Source: Canna indica (lineage: Eukaryota > Streptophyta > Magnoliopsida > Zingiberales > Cannaceae). From it: a DNA stretch of 64,000 bases. The position numbers and the translations under genes are program-made. Positions 1-12,200 of this stretch are shown piece after piece. Under the pieces are notes generated by a model. That model saw only the letters and a list, made by a program, of their open reading frames with translations. It did not search any database and was not told the origin of the DNA. The stretch's first letter is position 1, and each line of letters begins with the position of its first letter. The stretch lies in the NCBI GenBank assembly GCA_034359265.1, contig CP136892.1, forward strand, positions 88,513,501-88,577,500. Direction: 5' to 3'.

Positions 1-1574
1 GGATGGATAGGGAGACAAATCAACTTGTACAAATCACCATAAAATAATGGGGTGATGATAACAAAAAATGATATTAGAGCAACCATTTCGTGGTATAACA
101 TAAAATTTGAAGTAAGATTGCTAGCAAGTAGCAAACTAGCAATATCTAGAAGAGTACAAATAAGAATGCAAAATTTGTTCCACAATAAGTTTTTCCTAAT
201 CCATAACAATATATTCGAGAACTAGCAACAGTTCATTCAGAACAACATAATTAAAATTGGTCATGAAGAATCAAAAGACCTTATTATAAAAATTTGGTAC
301 ACCATATTGCTTTAAAGAAACATGATTCATATGAATCATGAAAGTATGACAATTAGAAGGATATACTGAGGTCCTACAAAAAAATTAAACTTCCAAACAA
401 GGTTTAAAATCCTAATATGACCTAATATGCAAGGTAATGACCAAGCAAACAATATCAACATCCAATTTATATAGGATAATTTGCGCACTAACCTCATAGG
501 TCTACACCACTAGCTCAAAATACTTAAGAAAAAGTTAATGGTGGTAGCACTACCGAGCCTTATTAATCAAGGCAAGTTGCTATAATCTCCCAATGTGGGA
601 CTAAATTAGGATGTAAAATTTCCCCCATGTTATGCTTTAAATCCTCATGAAAACCGAAGTCAAAGTCTAATGCATAGCCTAGAACAAATTCATAGTTAGT
701 GGCATATAAGGCGCATACCCAAGCACACATTCCTAAATTTTTAAAAGTGCTAGCAGCATTTTCATATACCATCCAATATTAATCTCATAAAGTAGGGAAA
801 AAAATGGTAGACACCACTTGAGATTTTAAACCATGCACCACAAACCCATCAAAAATTTTAAGAAAAAATTATATAGAACATAATAAAATCCTACGGAAAA
901 CATAATTGTTTACATATTTATTTCACATATTATTTTGAAAGAATCCAAATATTAAAATAAACCAAAGTGTGAAAAAACTACTGGTAATCTTTTTGTACAT
1001 ATTTACTTCTAAGATTTTTGGCTGATTATAAGCATTTGATGCCAAAAGTTGTTGCATATGTCGTGGATTATAATTTAACTATTGTTTGTCATTAATAAAC
1101 TTCTGCAAAAATTACCAATGTGATAGACTGATATAGGATTTTGTCTTACATAATTTTTGAATGAGTTGATGAACGGAGATTAACCGTATTTTCTACAGAT
1201 TCCGCTTTACACAAAATTTGGATTATTTGAATTATTAGTGCTCCTCTTGTTTTAAAAATATTTTGATATTTTCTGTAGGAATTGTAAACTGTATTAAACT
1301 ATATTCTAATAAATTATATAAAAATATCCAATTAGTTTCAACGTGTTTCTAGTGTATTTTAAATGAGTTTGGGATTGTTATTGGTGGCTTCTCCGCTGCA
1401 CGTTGTGTAACTACAACGTCAAGGACCTAAACAGGAAGGGTAGTAGGATGAATTTAAAACAGGGCAGGACAAATATGCCGCTCATATCAGGTGGTACAAT
1501 CCAAAATTTCAAACCATAAATATAATCACAACCACAAACCAATTATCAGGGGTCACCTACACAGCTACATGGCT
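1..1574. other. AT-rich non-coding DNA, no gene recognised
   Basis: No exon, RNA gene or repeat is recognised here. A 69-codon minus-strand frame at 563-772 has no recognisable motif. The stretch may be intron or 3' flank of the minus-strand RS-like gene whose exons lie at 2393-2542 and 3438-3580, but no further exon can be placed. Confidence 0.4.
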
Positions 1575-1766
1575 CTTTTCACCAAGTCGAGTCGAGCTCA
1601 TCTGAGCCTAGCTAAGCCCAGCCAAGCCAAATAGAGGCTATCCAAGCCCAGCCAAGCTCCGCCTAGCCTAGCCTAGCCATGCTTGCAATATATCTGACAG
1701 AATTGAAAACGGCTTGGCTGGGCTTGGATGGGCTCGGCTAGGCTCGGCTTGGCTCGCCTAGACATA
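1575..1766 (+). repeat. Solitary truncated unit of the AGCC/GGCTT satellite
   Basis: An isolated patch of AGCC-type pentamers about 1.8 kb outside the main array. It carries the start of loop 1 (CATGCTTGCA, then TCTGACAGAA) and breaks off after GAAAACGG, switching straight to GGCTTGG pentamers. The second half of the loop is missing. Orientation is the same as most of the first 26 kb. It may be an independent insertion or a relic left by array rearrangement. Confidence 0.75.
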
Positions 1767-2392
1767 ACAGTTTCTTAGCTATATAATATTATGATCCACA
1801 AAGCAAAACTGATCTTACAATTATCTTTAAGAAAATTTCTTTCAACCTAAGTAACACATGGCAATCACATAATACACCTAAAGCCCAACTACAATGTACC
1901 CATCAAAAAATTTTATTCAATGAAAACTTCATCTATGATCCTCCAATTAAATAATATATGTAAGAGGACTAAATAATAGATCTAAGATATTAAAAACTCC
2001 AAACCAAGAAATGGATATAAAAATCAAAAACATGGATAGGAACAACTGAACAAAGTTGACCGTAGGAAGAATCCAAGTAGATAAATGAATCCAAATGTGT
2101 GTTGATCGATTCTCGTATATTTTTTCTCTAAAAGACATTCTAACACTTAACGGACTCATTTGGTGTATCATATTCTAATTAATAAACTTAATTAGAAAAA
2201 CTTATTCAGCAAGGAAACACTATCCATTAGGATGATAAATATATTTTTCATAAAAGGCCAATTTAAAAGAGAAACAGAATAAAAAAGAAACAATGCAACT
2301 AAGACATAAATCAGTAAGTAGACTAAATTTGGCAAGCTTTCATGAAAGCTATCACCTAAAAAGCATGCATCACATTTTTGAGAAAAAGATAC

Positions 2393-2542
2393 CTCTAATA
2401 TAACCCACTTGTGGTTGGTTCCATGCAGTTTGTTCTCTTAAAACCTGCAGGAGTTCATTGGTGGTTGAAGCCTTCTTGTCTCCACCACCACTGTTATGAT
2501 CTCTCAAGGACATGAAAGCAGAAGCCCTGGCTTTCACTTCAC
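2393..2542 (-). pseudogene. Internal exon of RS-like gene (remnant)
   Basis: On the minus strand this 150-bp stretch is open and flanked by an acceptor (CTCTAG before the exon) and a donor (GAG|GTATCT). Read with one base carried in from the previous exon, it encodes about 49 residues beginning EVKARASAFMSLRD and ending WNQPQVGYIR, with a helical-looking middle (ELLQVLREQTAW). It sits 895 bp downstream, in gene direction, of the 3438-3580 exon and probably belongs to the same gene. That exon ends in phase 0 while this one needs a carried base: read directly from phase 0 it hits TGA at the third codon. So an exon is missed between them or the gene is broken. I do not recognise the protein family. 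Confidence 0.55.
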
Positions 2543-3437
2543 CTAGAGGAATGATTCAAAAAATAAAATGAAACAGTATTGTGCATGTCAACCGACAATT
2601 GTCCAGGAAACATTTTGATAAGAGACTCTAACATCACTTCACCAATTTTTACAGCAACTTATTTAGATTAACTCTAATAATAAGAGACTTGGGTGCCATG
2701 GACATCCACTACAAAAAGATTCCTTCAAGACAACACTAAAAATGAAACAATTGTTAAATAAACATTCTAAGACTCTTAAGTATTACAGGAAATGAACAAT
2801 TATAAAAACACATGATTCATTCAACATCACTTAGTTAGAAAATGAATCTCAAACATGATTAAAAAAAGACTCCATATCAAAATCAAAGGATGTCCATGCA
2901 ATTTTTAGCTCTGCTGACTCAGTATACCAGCTGGCAATAAGCCACAATGATATATGATCAATGTATCATGTTGATACTTCAGAGAAATTTAGACATTGCA
3001 TAACAATAAGCCAATGAAAAGCGCGTTAAGGTGAGGTAACCCATATACCAACTTAACCATATTCATGGAACAAATAGACATACTTGAGATAGCCAACTTC
3101 TGAATGATGTTCTTTTTCATTTCTTTCACCTAATTTCCTTTGGAGTCCTAAAGTTTAATTTAGTTGGATAAATTATAATGCTAGTAATACTTTGCTAATC
3201 TGTATCTTTTTCCACTCTTTTCAGACAAATAACTTGCCAAAGTACTCTAGTTAGCTTAAGCAGTATCTAGAGAAGCCAGACAACCAGTAGAGGTCACCTC
3301 AACTAAACACAAGACTATCCATGCTATTCAACAAGACAAACTCAAACAAGGGGCGAAAGAAAAAAATGCAAGATACATTGAACTTGATACTAATCAGTAA
3401 ATGTGAAGGACAGTAAAAAAAATCAGCAGGTACTTAC
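2543..3437 (-). other. Probable intron between RS-like exons
   Basis: AT-rich sequence between a canonical donor (GTAAGT on the minus strand, just below 3438) and a canonical acceptor (TAG at 2543-2545). The exon phases on the two sides do not agree, so a further small exon may lie inside; none is clear by eye. Confidence 0.45.
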
Positions 3438-3580
3438 ACTATGAGTGGAACTGTTCTTCTCCGATGCCAAATTGCCCGGTTGATAGTTGTCCACCGGACC
3501 ATCACTTATCCTATTCTTCGAATTCATAGCGAACACCTTTTCCTCTTTAGAGCTCTCCGACGTCTCTTCCTTTACCCTAG
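3438..3580 (-). pseudogene. RS-like gene exon, 5' side cut off by the satellite array
   Basis: The minus strand reads RVKEETSESSKEEKVFAMNS at its start and EKNSSTHS at its end, followed by a consensus donor GTAAGT. The first 68 bp match the plus-strand sequence at about 59027-59094 with four mismatches; there they follow a long run of charged K/E/R/D-rich coding sequence. This exon is therefore the continuation of the same RS-like gene. Upstream in gene direction the match stops at 3580 and the AGCC satellite begins at once, so the 5' part is missing from this locus. Composition suggests a disordered nuclear, splicing-type protein, but the family is not identified. Confidence 0.65.
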
Positions 3581-6500
3581 TAGTGCCAAGCCGAGTAGTG
3601 CCAAGCCAACCTCACATCAAGCTTGGCTAGGCTTGGGTATCCAAGCCGAGACTGGCCTAGCCAAATCAATCTATGCTTGCAAAAAATTTGAAAGAAATTA
3701 AAACGGAATTCAATTGAGTTCGAAAAAAATTCTACGCATGATGTGAGGTTGGCTAAGATAGGCTTGGCTTGACTTGGCTTGACACGGCTCAGTTTGGCTC
3801 AGCTTTGCTGGGCTTGGCTCCGCTTGGCTAGGCTTGGCTTGACTAGGCTTGGCTTGGCTTAGCTTGCCTTGGCTTGGCTTGGCTTTGCTTGGCTTGGCTT
3901 GGCTTGACTTGGCTTGGCTTGGCTTGGCTTGGCTTAGCTTGGCTGGGCTTGGCTTGGCTCGGATTGGCTGGGCTTGGCTCGACTCGGATCGGCTCGGCTC
4001 TGCTAGGCTAGGCTCAGGTCAGCTCAGTTTGGCTTGTCTCAGCTAGGATAAGCAGTTGGTTAGGTTAGGCGCGAACGACTCGGCTTGGCTAGTCTCGATT
4101 AGACTTGGCCCGTCTTAGCTTGGCTGAACTGAGCTTGGCTCGGTTTGGCACACTTAGCTCAGCTCGAACCGGCTCGGACTTGATTAAGCTCAACTTCGCT
4201 CGTCTCGGCTCGGCTTAGCCTATCTATTTGTTAAGCTACGCCGAGTCGTTCACGCCTAACCGAGCCAACTGCCTATCCTAGCCGAGATGAGCAAAGCTGA
4301 AGTGACACGGCTCGGCTTGGCTCAACTTGGCTTGACTTGGCTTGACTTGGCTTGGCTTGGCTTAGCTTGGCATAGTTTGGCTTAGCTTGGCTTGGCTTGG
4401 CTTGGCTTGGCTTGGCTTGGCTTGGCTTGGCTTGGCTTGGCTTGGCGCGGGTTGGCTGGGCTTAGCAAGGGTCAACTTGGCTCGACTCGGCTCTGCTAGG
4501 CTTGGTTCAGGTTAGCTCTGTTTGGCTCGTCTGAGCCGTGCCAAGCCAAGCTCACATCAAGCTTAGCTAGGCTTGGCTATCCATGCCGAGACGGGCCTAG
4601 CCAAGCCAATCCATGCTTGCAAAAAATCTAACAGAAATGAAAACGGAATTCAAGTGAGTTCGAAAAAAATTCTACGCATTATGTGAGGTTGGCTAGGATA
4701 GGCTTGGCTTGACTTGGCTTGACACGGCTGGGCTTGGCTTGACTTGCCTTGGCTTGGCTTGGCTTGGTTGAGCTTGGCTTGGCTTGGCTTGGTTTGGCTT
4801 GGCTTGGCTCGGCTTAGCAAGGCTCAACTTGGCTCGGCTCTGCTAGGCTAGGCTCAGGTCAGGTCAGTTTGGCTCGTCTCAGCCAGGATAAGCAGTTGGT
4901 TAGGTTAGGCGCGAACGGCTCGGCTTGGCTAGGCTCGACTAGACTCGGCCCGTCTTAGCTTGGCTGAACTGAGCTTGGTTCGGTTTGGCACACTTAGCTC
5001 AGCTCGAACCGGCTCAGACTTGATTAAGCGCAACTTCGTTCGTCTCGGCTCGGTTTAGCCTATCTATTTGTTAAGCTACGCCGAGTAGTTCACGCCTAAC
5101 CGAGCCAACTGCCAATCCTAGCCGAGATGAGCAAAGCTGAAGTGACTTGAGCCTAGCCTTGCAGAGCTGAGCCGAGTCGAGCCTAGTTGAGCCTAGCGAA
5201 GCCCAGCCAAGCCAAGCCAAGCCAAGCCAAGCCAAGCCAAGCCAAGCCAAGACAAGACAAGCCAAGAAAAGCCAAGCCTAGCCAAGCCAAGACAAGATAA
5301 GCCAAGACCAGCCAAGCCAAGCTGAGCCAAGCCCAGCCCAGCCAAGCCAAGCCAAGCCCAGCCAAGCCAAGCCAAGCTAGGCCAAGCCCAGCCAAGCCAA
5401 GCCGAGATGAGCCAAGCCGAGCCGTGCCAAGCCAAGCTCACATCAACATTGGCTAGGCTTGGCTATTCAAGCCGAGACTGGCCTAGCCAAGCCAATCAAT
5501 TCTTGCAAAAAAATCTGACAGAAATGAAAACGGAATTCAATTGAGTTCGAAAAAAATTCTACGCATGATCTAAGGTTGGCTAGGATAGTCTTGGCTTGAC
5601 TTGGCTTGAGACGGCTCGGCTTGGCTGGGCTGGGCTTGGCTTGGCTTGGCTTGGCTTAGCTTGGCTTGGCTTGGCTTGGCTTGGCTTGGCTTGGCTTGGC
5701 TGGGCTTAGCAAGGCTCAACTTGGCTCGACTCGGCTCGGCTCGGCTCTGCTAGGCTAGGCTCAGGTCAGCTCAGTTTGGTTCGTCTCAGCTAGGATAAGT
5801 AGTTGGTTAGGGTTGGCGCGAACGGCTCGGCTTGGCTCGGCTTCGCTAGGCTCGACTAGACTCGGCCCGTCTTAGCTTGTCTGAACTGAGCTTGGCTCGG
5901 TATGGCACACTTAGCTCAACTCGAACCGGCTCGGACTTGATTATGGTCAACTTCGCTTGTCTCAGCTCGGCTTAGCCTATCTATTTGTTAAGTTACGCCG
6001 AGTTGTTCACGCCTAACCGAGCCAACTGCATATCCTAGCCGAGATGAGCAAAGGTGAAGTGACTTGAGCCTTGCCTTGCAGAGTCGAGCCGAGTCAAGCC
6101 TAGCGAAGCCCAGCCATGCCAAGCCAAGCCAAGCCAACCTGAGCCAAGCCCAACCAAGCCAAGCCAAGATGAGCCAAGCCGAGCCGTGCCAAGCCAAGCT
6201 CACATCAAGCTTGGCTAGGCTTGGCTATCCAAGCCGAGACTGGCCTAGCCAAGCCAATCCATTCTTGCAAAAAATCTGACAGAAATGAAAACGGAATTCA
6301 ATTGAGTTCGAAAAAAATTCTATGCATGATCTAAGGTTGGCTAGGATAGTCTTGGTTTGACTTGGCTTGAGACGGCTCGGCTTGGCTGGGCTGGGCTTGG
6401 CTTGGCTTGGCTTGGCTTAGCTTGGCTTGGCTTGGCTGGGCTTAGCAAGGCTCAACTTGGCTCGACTCGGCTCGACTCGGCTCTGCTAGGCTAGGCTCAG

Positions 6501-7689
6501 GTCAGCTCAGTTTGGTTCGTCTCAGCTAGGATAAGTAGTTGGTTAGGGTAGGCACGAACGGCTCGGCTTGGCTAGGCTCGACTAGACTCGGCCCGTCTTA
6601 GCTTGTCCGAACAGAGCTTGGCTCGGTATGGCACACTTAGCTCAACTTGAACCAGCTCGGACTTGATTATGGTCAACTTCGCTTGTCTCGGCTCGGCTTA
6701 GCCTATCTATTTGTTAAGCTACGCCGAGTCGTTCATGCCTAACCGAGCCAACTGCATATCCTAGCCGAGATGAGCAAAGGTGAAGTGACTTGAGCCTTGC
6801 CTTGCAGAGTCGAGCCGAGTCAAGCCTAGCGAAGCCCAGCCATGCCAAGCCAAGCCAAGCCAACCTGAGCCAAGCCCAACCAAGCCAAGCCAAGATGAGC
6901 CAAGCCGAGCCGTGCCAAGCCAAGCTCACATCAAGCTTGGCTAGGCTTGGCTATCCAAGCCGAGACTGGCCTAGCCAAGCCAATCCATGCTTGCAAAAAA
7001 TCTGACAGAAATGAAAACGCAATTCTATTGAGTTCGAAAAAAATTCTACGCAAGATGTGAGGTTGGCAAGGATAGGCTTGGCTTGACACGGCTCGTCTTG
7101 GCTCAGCTTGGCTGGGCTTGGCTTGGCTTGGCTAGTCTTGGCTTGGCTTGGCTTTGATTGGCTTGGCTTGGCTTGACTCGGCTTGGCTGGGCTTAGCAAG
7201 GCTCAACTTGGCTCGACTCGGCTCGGCTCGGCTCTGCTAGGCTAGGCTCAGGTCAGGTTAGTTTGGCTCGTCTCAGCTAGGATAAGCAGTTGGTTAGGTT
7301 AGGCACGAACGGCTCGGCTTGGCTAGGCTCGACTAGACTCGGCCCGTCTTAGCTTGGCTGAACTAAGCTTGGCTCGGTTTGGCACACTTAGGTCAACTCG
7401 AACCGGCTTGGACTTGATGAAGCTCAACTTCGCTCGTCTCGGCTCGGCTTAGCCTATCTATTTGTTAAGCTACGCCGAGTCGTTCACGCCTAACCGAGCC
7501 AACTGCCTATCCTAGCCGATATGAGCAAAGCTGAAGTGACTTGAGCCTAGCCTTGCAGAGTCGAGCAGAGTCGAGCCTATTTGAGCCTAGCCAAGCCAAG
7601 CCGAGCTAAGCCAAGCCAAGAAAAGCCAAGCCAAGCCAAGCCAAGCAAAGCAAAGCCAAGCTAATCCAAGCTAAGCCAAGCCCAGCCAA
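3581..7689 (+). repeat. Array block 1, forward units
   Basis: Forward loop-1 cores begin near 3673, 4614, 5502, 6265 and 6989. The cores at 5502 and 6265 share the variant GATCTAAGG in place of GATGTGAGG, showing local amplification. Much of the block (about 4010-7600) recurs at about 11800-14700 with the same private variants. Confidence 0.85.
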
Positions 7690-9240
7690 GCTCACATCAT
7701 GCGTAGAATTTTTTTCGAACTCTATTGAACTCCGTTTTCAGTTCTGACAGATTTTTTGCAAGCATGGCTTGGCTTGGCTAGGCTAGTCTCGGCTTGGATA
7801 GCCAAGCCTAGCCAAGCTTGATGTGAGCTTGGCTTGGCACGGCTCGGCTTGGCTTATCTCGTCTTGTCTTGGCTTTGCTTGGCTCGGCTCGGCTTGGCTC
7901 AGCTTGGCTTGGCTTGGCTGGGCTTGGCTTAGATTGGCTTAGCTTGGCTTGGCTTGGCTCGGCTCGGCTCGTCACGGTTCGGCTTGGCTTGGCTGAACCG
8001 AGCTAGGCTCGGTTGAGCTCGGCTAGGATAGGTTTGGCTTGGCTGGGCTTGGCTTGACTTGGCTTGACACGGCTGGGTTTGGGTCAGCTTGGCTGAGCTT
8101 GGCTGAGCTTGGCTTGGCTTGGCTTGGCTTGGCTTGGCTTGGCTTGACTTGGCTTGGTTCAGCTTGGCTGGGCTTAGAAGGCTCGACTTGGCTCGACTTG
8201 GCTTGGCTCTGCTAGGCTAGGCTCAGGTCAGCTCAGTTTGGCTCGTCTCAGCTAGGATAAACAATTGGTTCGGTTAGGCGCGACAGGCTCGGCTTGGCTA
8301 GGCTCGACTAGACTCGGGTCGTCTTAGCTTGGCTGAACTGAGCTTGGCTCAGTTTGGCACACTTAGCTCATCTCGAACTGGCTCGGACTCGATTAAGCTC
8401 TACTCCGCTCATCTCGGCTCGGTTTACCCAATCTATTTGTTAAGCTACGCCGAGTCGTTCATGCCTAACCGAGGCTTGACTTAGCTAGGCTTGGCTTTGC
8501 TTGGCTTTGCTTGGCTGGGCTTGGCTCGGCTTGGATTGGCTCGGCTCGGCTCGGCTCGGCTCGGCTTGGCTTGGCTCGCCTCGGTTGGGTTTGGCTCGCC
8601 TCGGCTTGGCTCGGCTTGGTTTGGCTCGGCTCGACTTGGCTTGGCTCGGCTCGGCTTGGCTGGGCTTAGTTAGGCTCAATTAGGCTCGACTCGACTCGGC
8701 TCGGCTCAGCTCGGCTCTGCAAGGCTAGACTCAGGTCAATTCTACTTGACTCGTCTCGGCTGGGATAGATAGTTGGCTCGGTTAGGCGTGAACGACTTGG
8801 CGTAGAACCGGGTGAAATTGAGCCTAACCGAGTCCGAGCCGGTTCGAGCAGAACTACATGTGCCAAACCGAGTCAAGCTCAGTTCAGCCAAGGCAAGCCC
8901 AGCCAAGCCAAGCCAAGCCAAGCCTAGGCAAGCCCAGTCTAGCCAAGACTAACCAAGCCAAACTCACATCATGCATAGAATTTTTTTCGAACTCATTTGA
9001 ACTCCGTTTTCAGTTCTATCAGATTCTTTGTTGGGCAAGCTTAGCCTATCCAAGCCCAGCCAACCCAAGCCAAGCCACCCTCACATCAAACTTGGCTGGG
9101 CTTGGCTGGGCTAAACTAGGCTCGACTCGGCTCAGCTCTGCTAGGCTAGGCTCAGGTCACTTTAGCTTGGTTCGTCTATGCTACGATAGGCAGTTGGCTC
9201 GGTTAAGCATGAACGACTCGGCGAGCCGAGTCGAGCCTAG
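7690..9240. repeat. Array block 2, reversed cores around a forward loop 2
   Basis: Loop 1 is reversed at about 7690-7766 and 8965-9040, yet loop 2 near 8420-8480 is forward. A partial reversed loop 2 follows at about 8770-8850. The second core is worn (TCTTTGTTGGGCAAGC replaces the usual end). Confidence 0.75.
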
Positions 9241-12200
9241 TTGAGCCTAGCGAAGCCCAGCCAAACCGAGCTAAGCCAAGCCGAGCCAAGCAAATCCAAT
9301 CCAAGCCAAGCCAAGCCAAGCCAAGCCAAGACAAGCCAAGCCAAGCCAAGCCAAGCCAAGCCATGCCAAGCTAAGCCGAGCAGAGCCAAGCCGAGCCGAG
9401 CCAAGCCGAGCCGAGCCGAGCCGAGCCAAGCCAAGCCAAGCAAAGCCAGCCAGCCAAGCCAAGCCAAGCCAAGCCAAGCCAAGCTGAGCCAAGCCGAGCT
9501 GAGCCGAGCTGAGCCGAGTCGAGCCAAGCCCAACCAAGCCAAGCTGAGATGAGACAAGACGAGCCGTGCCAAGCCAAGCTCACATCAAGCTTGTCTAGGC
9601 TTGGCTATCCAAGCTGAGACTAGCCAAGCCAAGCCAAGCCATTCTTGCAAAAAATCTGACACAACTGAAAATGTAGTTCAATTGAGTTCGAAAAAAATTC
9701 TACGCATGATGTGAGGTTGCTTAGGATAGGTTTGGCTTGGCTGGGTTTGGCTTGACTTGGCTGGACACGGCTTGGCTTGGCTTGGCTTGACTTGGCTTAA
9801 CTTGGCTTAGCTTGGCTTGGCTTGGCTTGGCTTAGCAAGACTCAACTTGGCTTGACTTGGCTCGGCTCGGCTCGGCTAGGCTAGGCTCAGGTCAGCTCAA
9901 TTTGGCTCGTCTCAGCTAGGATAAGCAGTTGGTTAGGTTAGGCGGCTCGGCTTGGCTAGGCTCGACTAGACTCGGGCCGTCTTAGCTTGGCTGAAGTGAG
10001 CTTGGTTCGGTTTGGCACACTTAGCTCAGCTCGAACCGGCTCGGACTTGATTAAGCTCAACTTCGCTCATCTCGGATCGGCTTAGCCTATCTATTTGTTA
10101 AGCTACACCGACTCGTTCACGCCTAACCGAGACAACTGCCTATCCTAGCCGAGATGAGCAAAGCTGAAGTGACTTGAACCTAGCCTTGCAGAGCCGAGCC
10201 GAGTCGAGCCTAGTTGAGCCTAGCGAAACCCAGCAAAGCCAAGTCAAGCCAAGCCAAGAAAAGTCAAGTAAAGTCAAGCCAAGCCAAGCCAAGCCAAGCC
10301 AAGCCAAGCCAAGCCAAGCCAAGCCAAGCCAAGCTAAGCCAAGCCAAGCCAAGCCAAGCCAAGCCAAGCCAAGCCAAGCTAAGCCAAGCCAAGCTGAGCC
10401 AAGCCCAGCCAAGCCAAGCCGAGATGAGCCAAGCCGAGCTGTGCCAAGCCAAGCTCACATCAAGCTTGGCTAGGCTTGGCTATCCAAGCCGAGACTGGCC
10501 TAGCCAAGCCAATCCATGCTTGCAAAAAATCTGACAGAAATGAAAACGGAATTCAATTGAGTTCGGAAAAAAATCTACGCTTGATGTGAGGTTGGCTAGG
10601 ATAGGCTTGGCTTGACACGGGTCGGCTTGACTCAGCTTGGCTGGGCTTGGCTTGGCTTGGCTTGGCTAGGCTTGGCTCGGTTGGGCTTAGCAAGGCTCAC
10701 CTTGGCTCGACTCGGCTCTGCTAGGTTAGGCTCAGGTCAGCTCAGTTTGGTTCGTCTCAGCTAGGATAAGTAGTTGGTTAGGTTAGGCACGAACGGCTCA
10801 GCTTGGCTAGGCTCGACTAGACTCGGCCCGTCTTAGCTTGGCTGAACTCAGCTTGGCTCGGTTTGGCACACTTAGCTCAACTCGAATCGGCTCGGACATG
10901 AATAAGCTCAACTTCGCTCATCTCGTCTCGGTTAAGCCTATCTATTAGTTAAGCTATGACGAGTCGTTCACGCCTAACCGAGCCAACTGTCTATCCTAGC
11001 CGAGATGAGCAAAGCTGAAGTGACTTGAAGCTAGCCTTGCAGAGCCGAGTCGAGCATAGTTGAGCCTAGCGAAGCCCAGCCAAGCCAAGCTGAGCCGAGC
11101 CGAGCTGCGCCAAGCCACTCCAAGCCCTGCCAAGCAAAGCCAAGCCAAGCCAAGCTGGGCCATGCCCAGCCAAGCCAAGCCCAGCCAAGCCAAGCCGAGA
11201 TGAGCCAAGCTGAGCCCTGCCAAGCCAAGCTCACATCAAGCTTGGCTAGGCTTGGCTATCCAAGCCGAGACTGGCCTAGCCAAGCCAATTCATGCTTGCA
11301 AAAAATCTGACAGAAATGAAAACGGAATTCAATTGAGTGTGAAAAATATTCTACGCATGATGTGAGGTTGGCTAGGATAGGTTTGGCTTGACTCGGCTTG
11401 ACACGGCTTGGCTTGGCTAGGCTTGGCTTGGCTTGTCATGTCTTGGCTTGTCTTGTCTTGGCTTGGCTTGGCTTGGCTCGGCTTGGCTGGGCTTAGCAAG
11501 GCTCAACTTGGCTCGACTCGACACGGCTCGGCTCTGCTAGGCTAGGTTCAGGTCAGCTCAGTTTATCTCGTCTTAGCTAGGATAAGCAGTTGGTTAGGTT
11601 AGTCGTGAATGGCTCGACTTGGCAAGGCTCGACTAGACTCGGCCCGTCTTAGCTTGGCTCGGTTTGGCACAATTAGCTCAGCTCGAACTGGCTCGGACTT
11701 GATTAAGCTCAACTTCGCTCGTCTCGGATCGGCTTAGCCTATCTATTTGTTAAGCTACGCCGAGTCGTTCACGCCTAACCGAGCCAACTGCTAGGCTAGG
11801 CTCAGGTCAGCTCAGTTTGGCTCGTCTCAGCTAGGATAAGCAGTTGGTTAGGTTAGGCGTGAACGACTCAGCTTGGCTAGTCTCGATTAGACTTGGCCCG
11901 TCTTAGCTTGGCTGAACTGAGCTTGGCTCGGTTTGGCACACTTAGCTCAGCTCGAACCGGCTCGGACTTGATTAAGCTCAACTTCGCTCGTCTCGCCTCG
12001 GCTTAGCCTATCTATTTGTTAAGCTATGCCGAGTCGTTCACGCTTAACCGAGCCAACTGCCTATCCTAGCCGAGATGAGCAAAGCTGAAGTGACACGGCT
12101 CGGCTTGGCTCAACTTGGCTTGACTTGGCTTGGCTTGGCTTAGCTTGGCATAGTTTGGCTTGGCTTGGCTTGGCTTGGTGCGGGTTGGCTGGGCTTAGCA

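Noticed and set aside
563..772. A 69-codon minus-strand frame with mixed composition
   Set aside because: No family motif, no clear splice sites and AT-rich surroundings; it cannot be supported as a gene.
1947..2171. A 74-codon hydrophobic minus-strand frame
   Set aside because: Hydrophobicity is what AT-rich non-coding sequence gives; it lies in likely intron or 3' flank.
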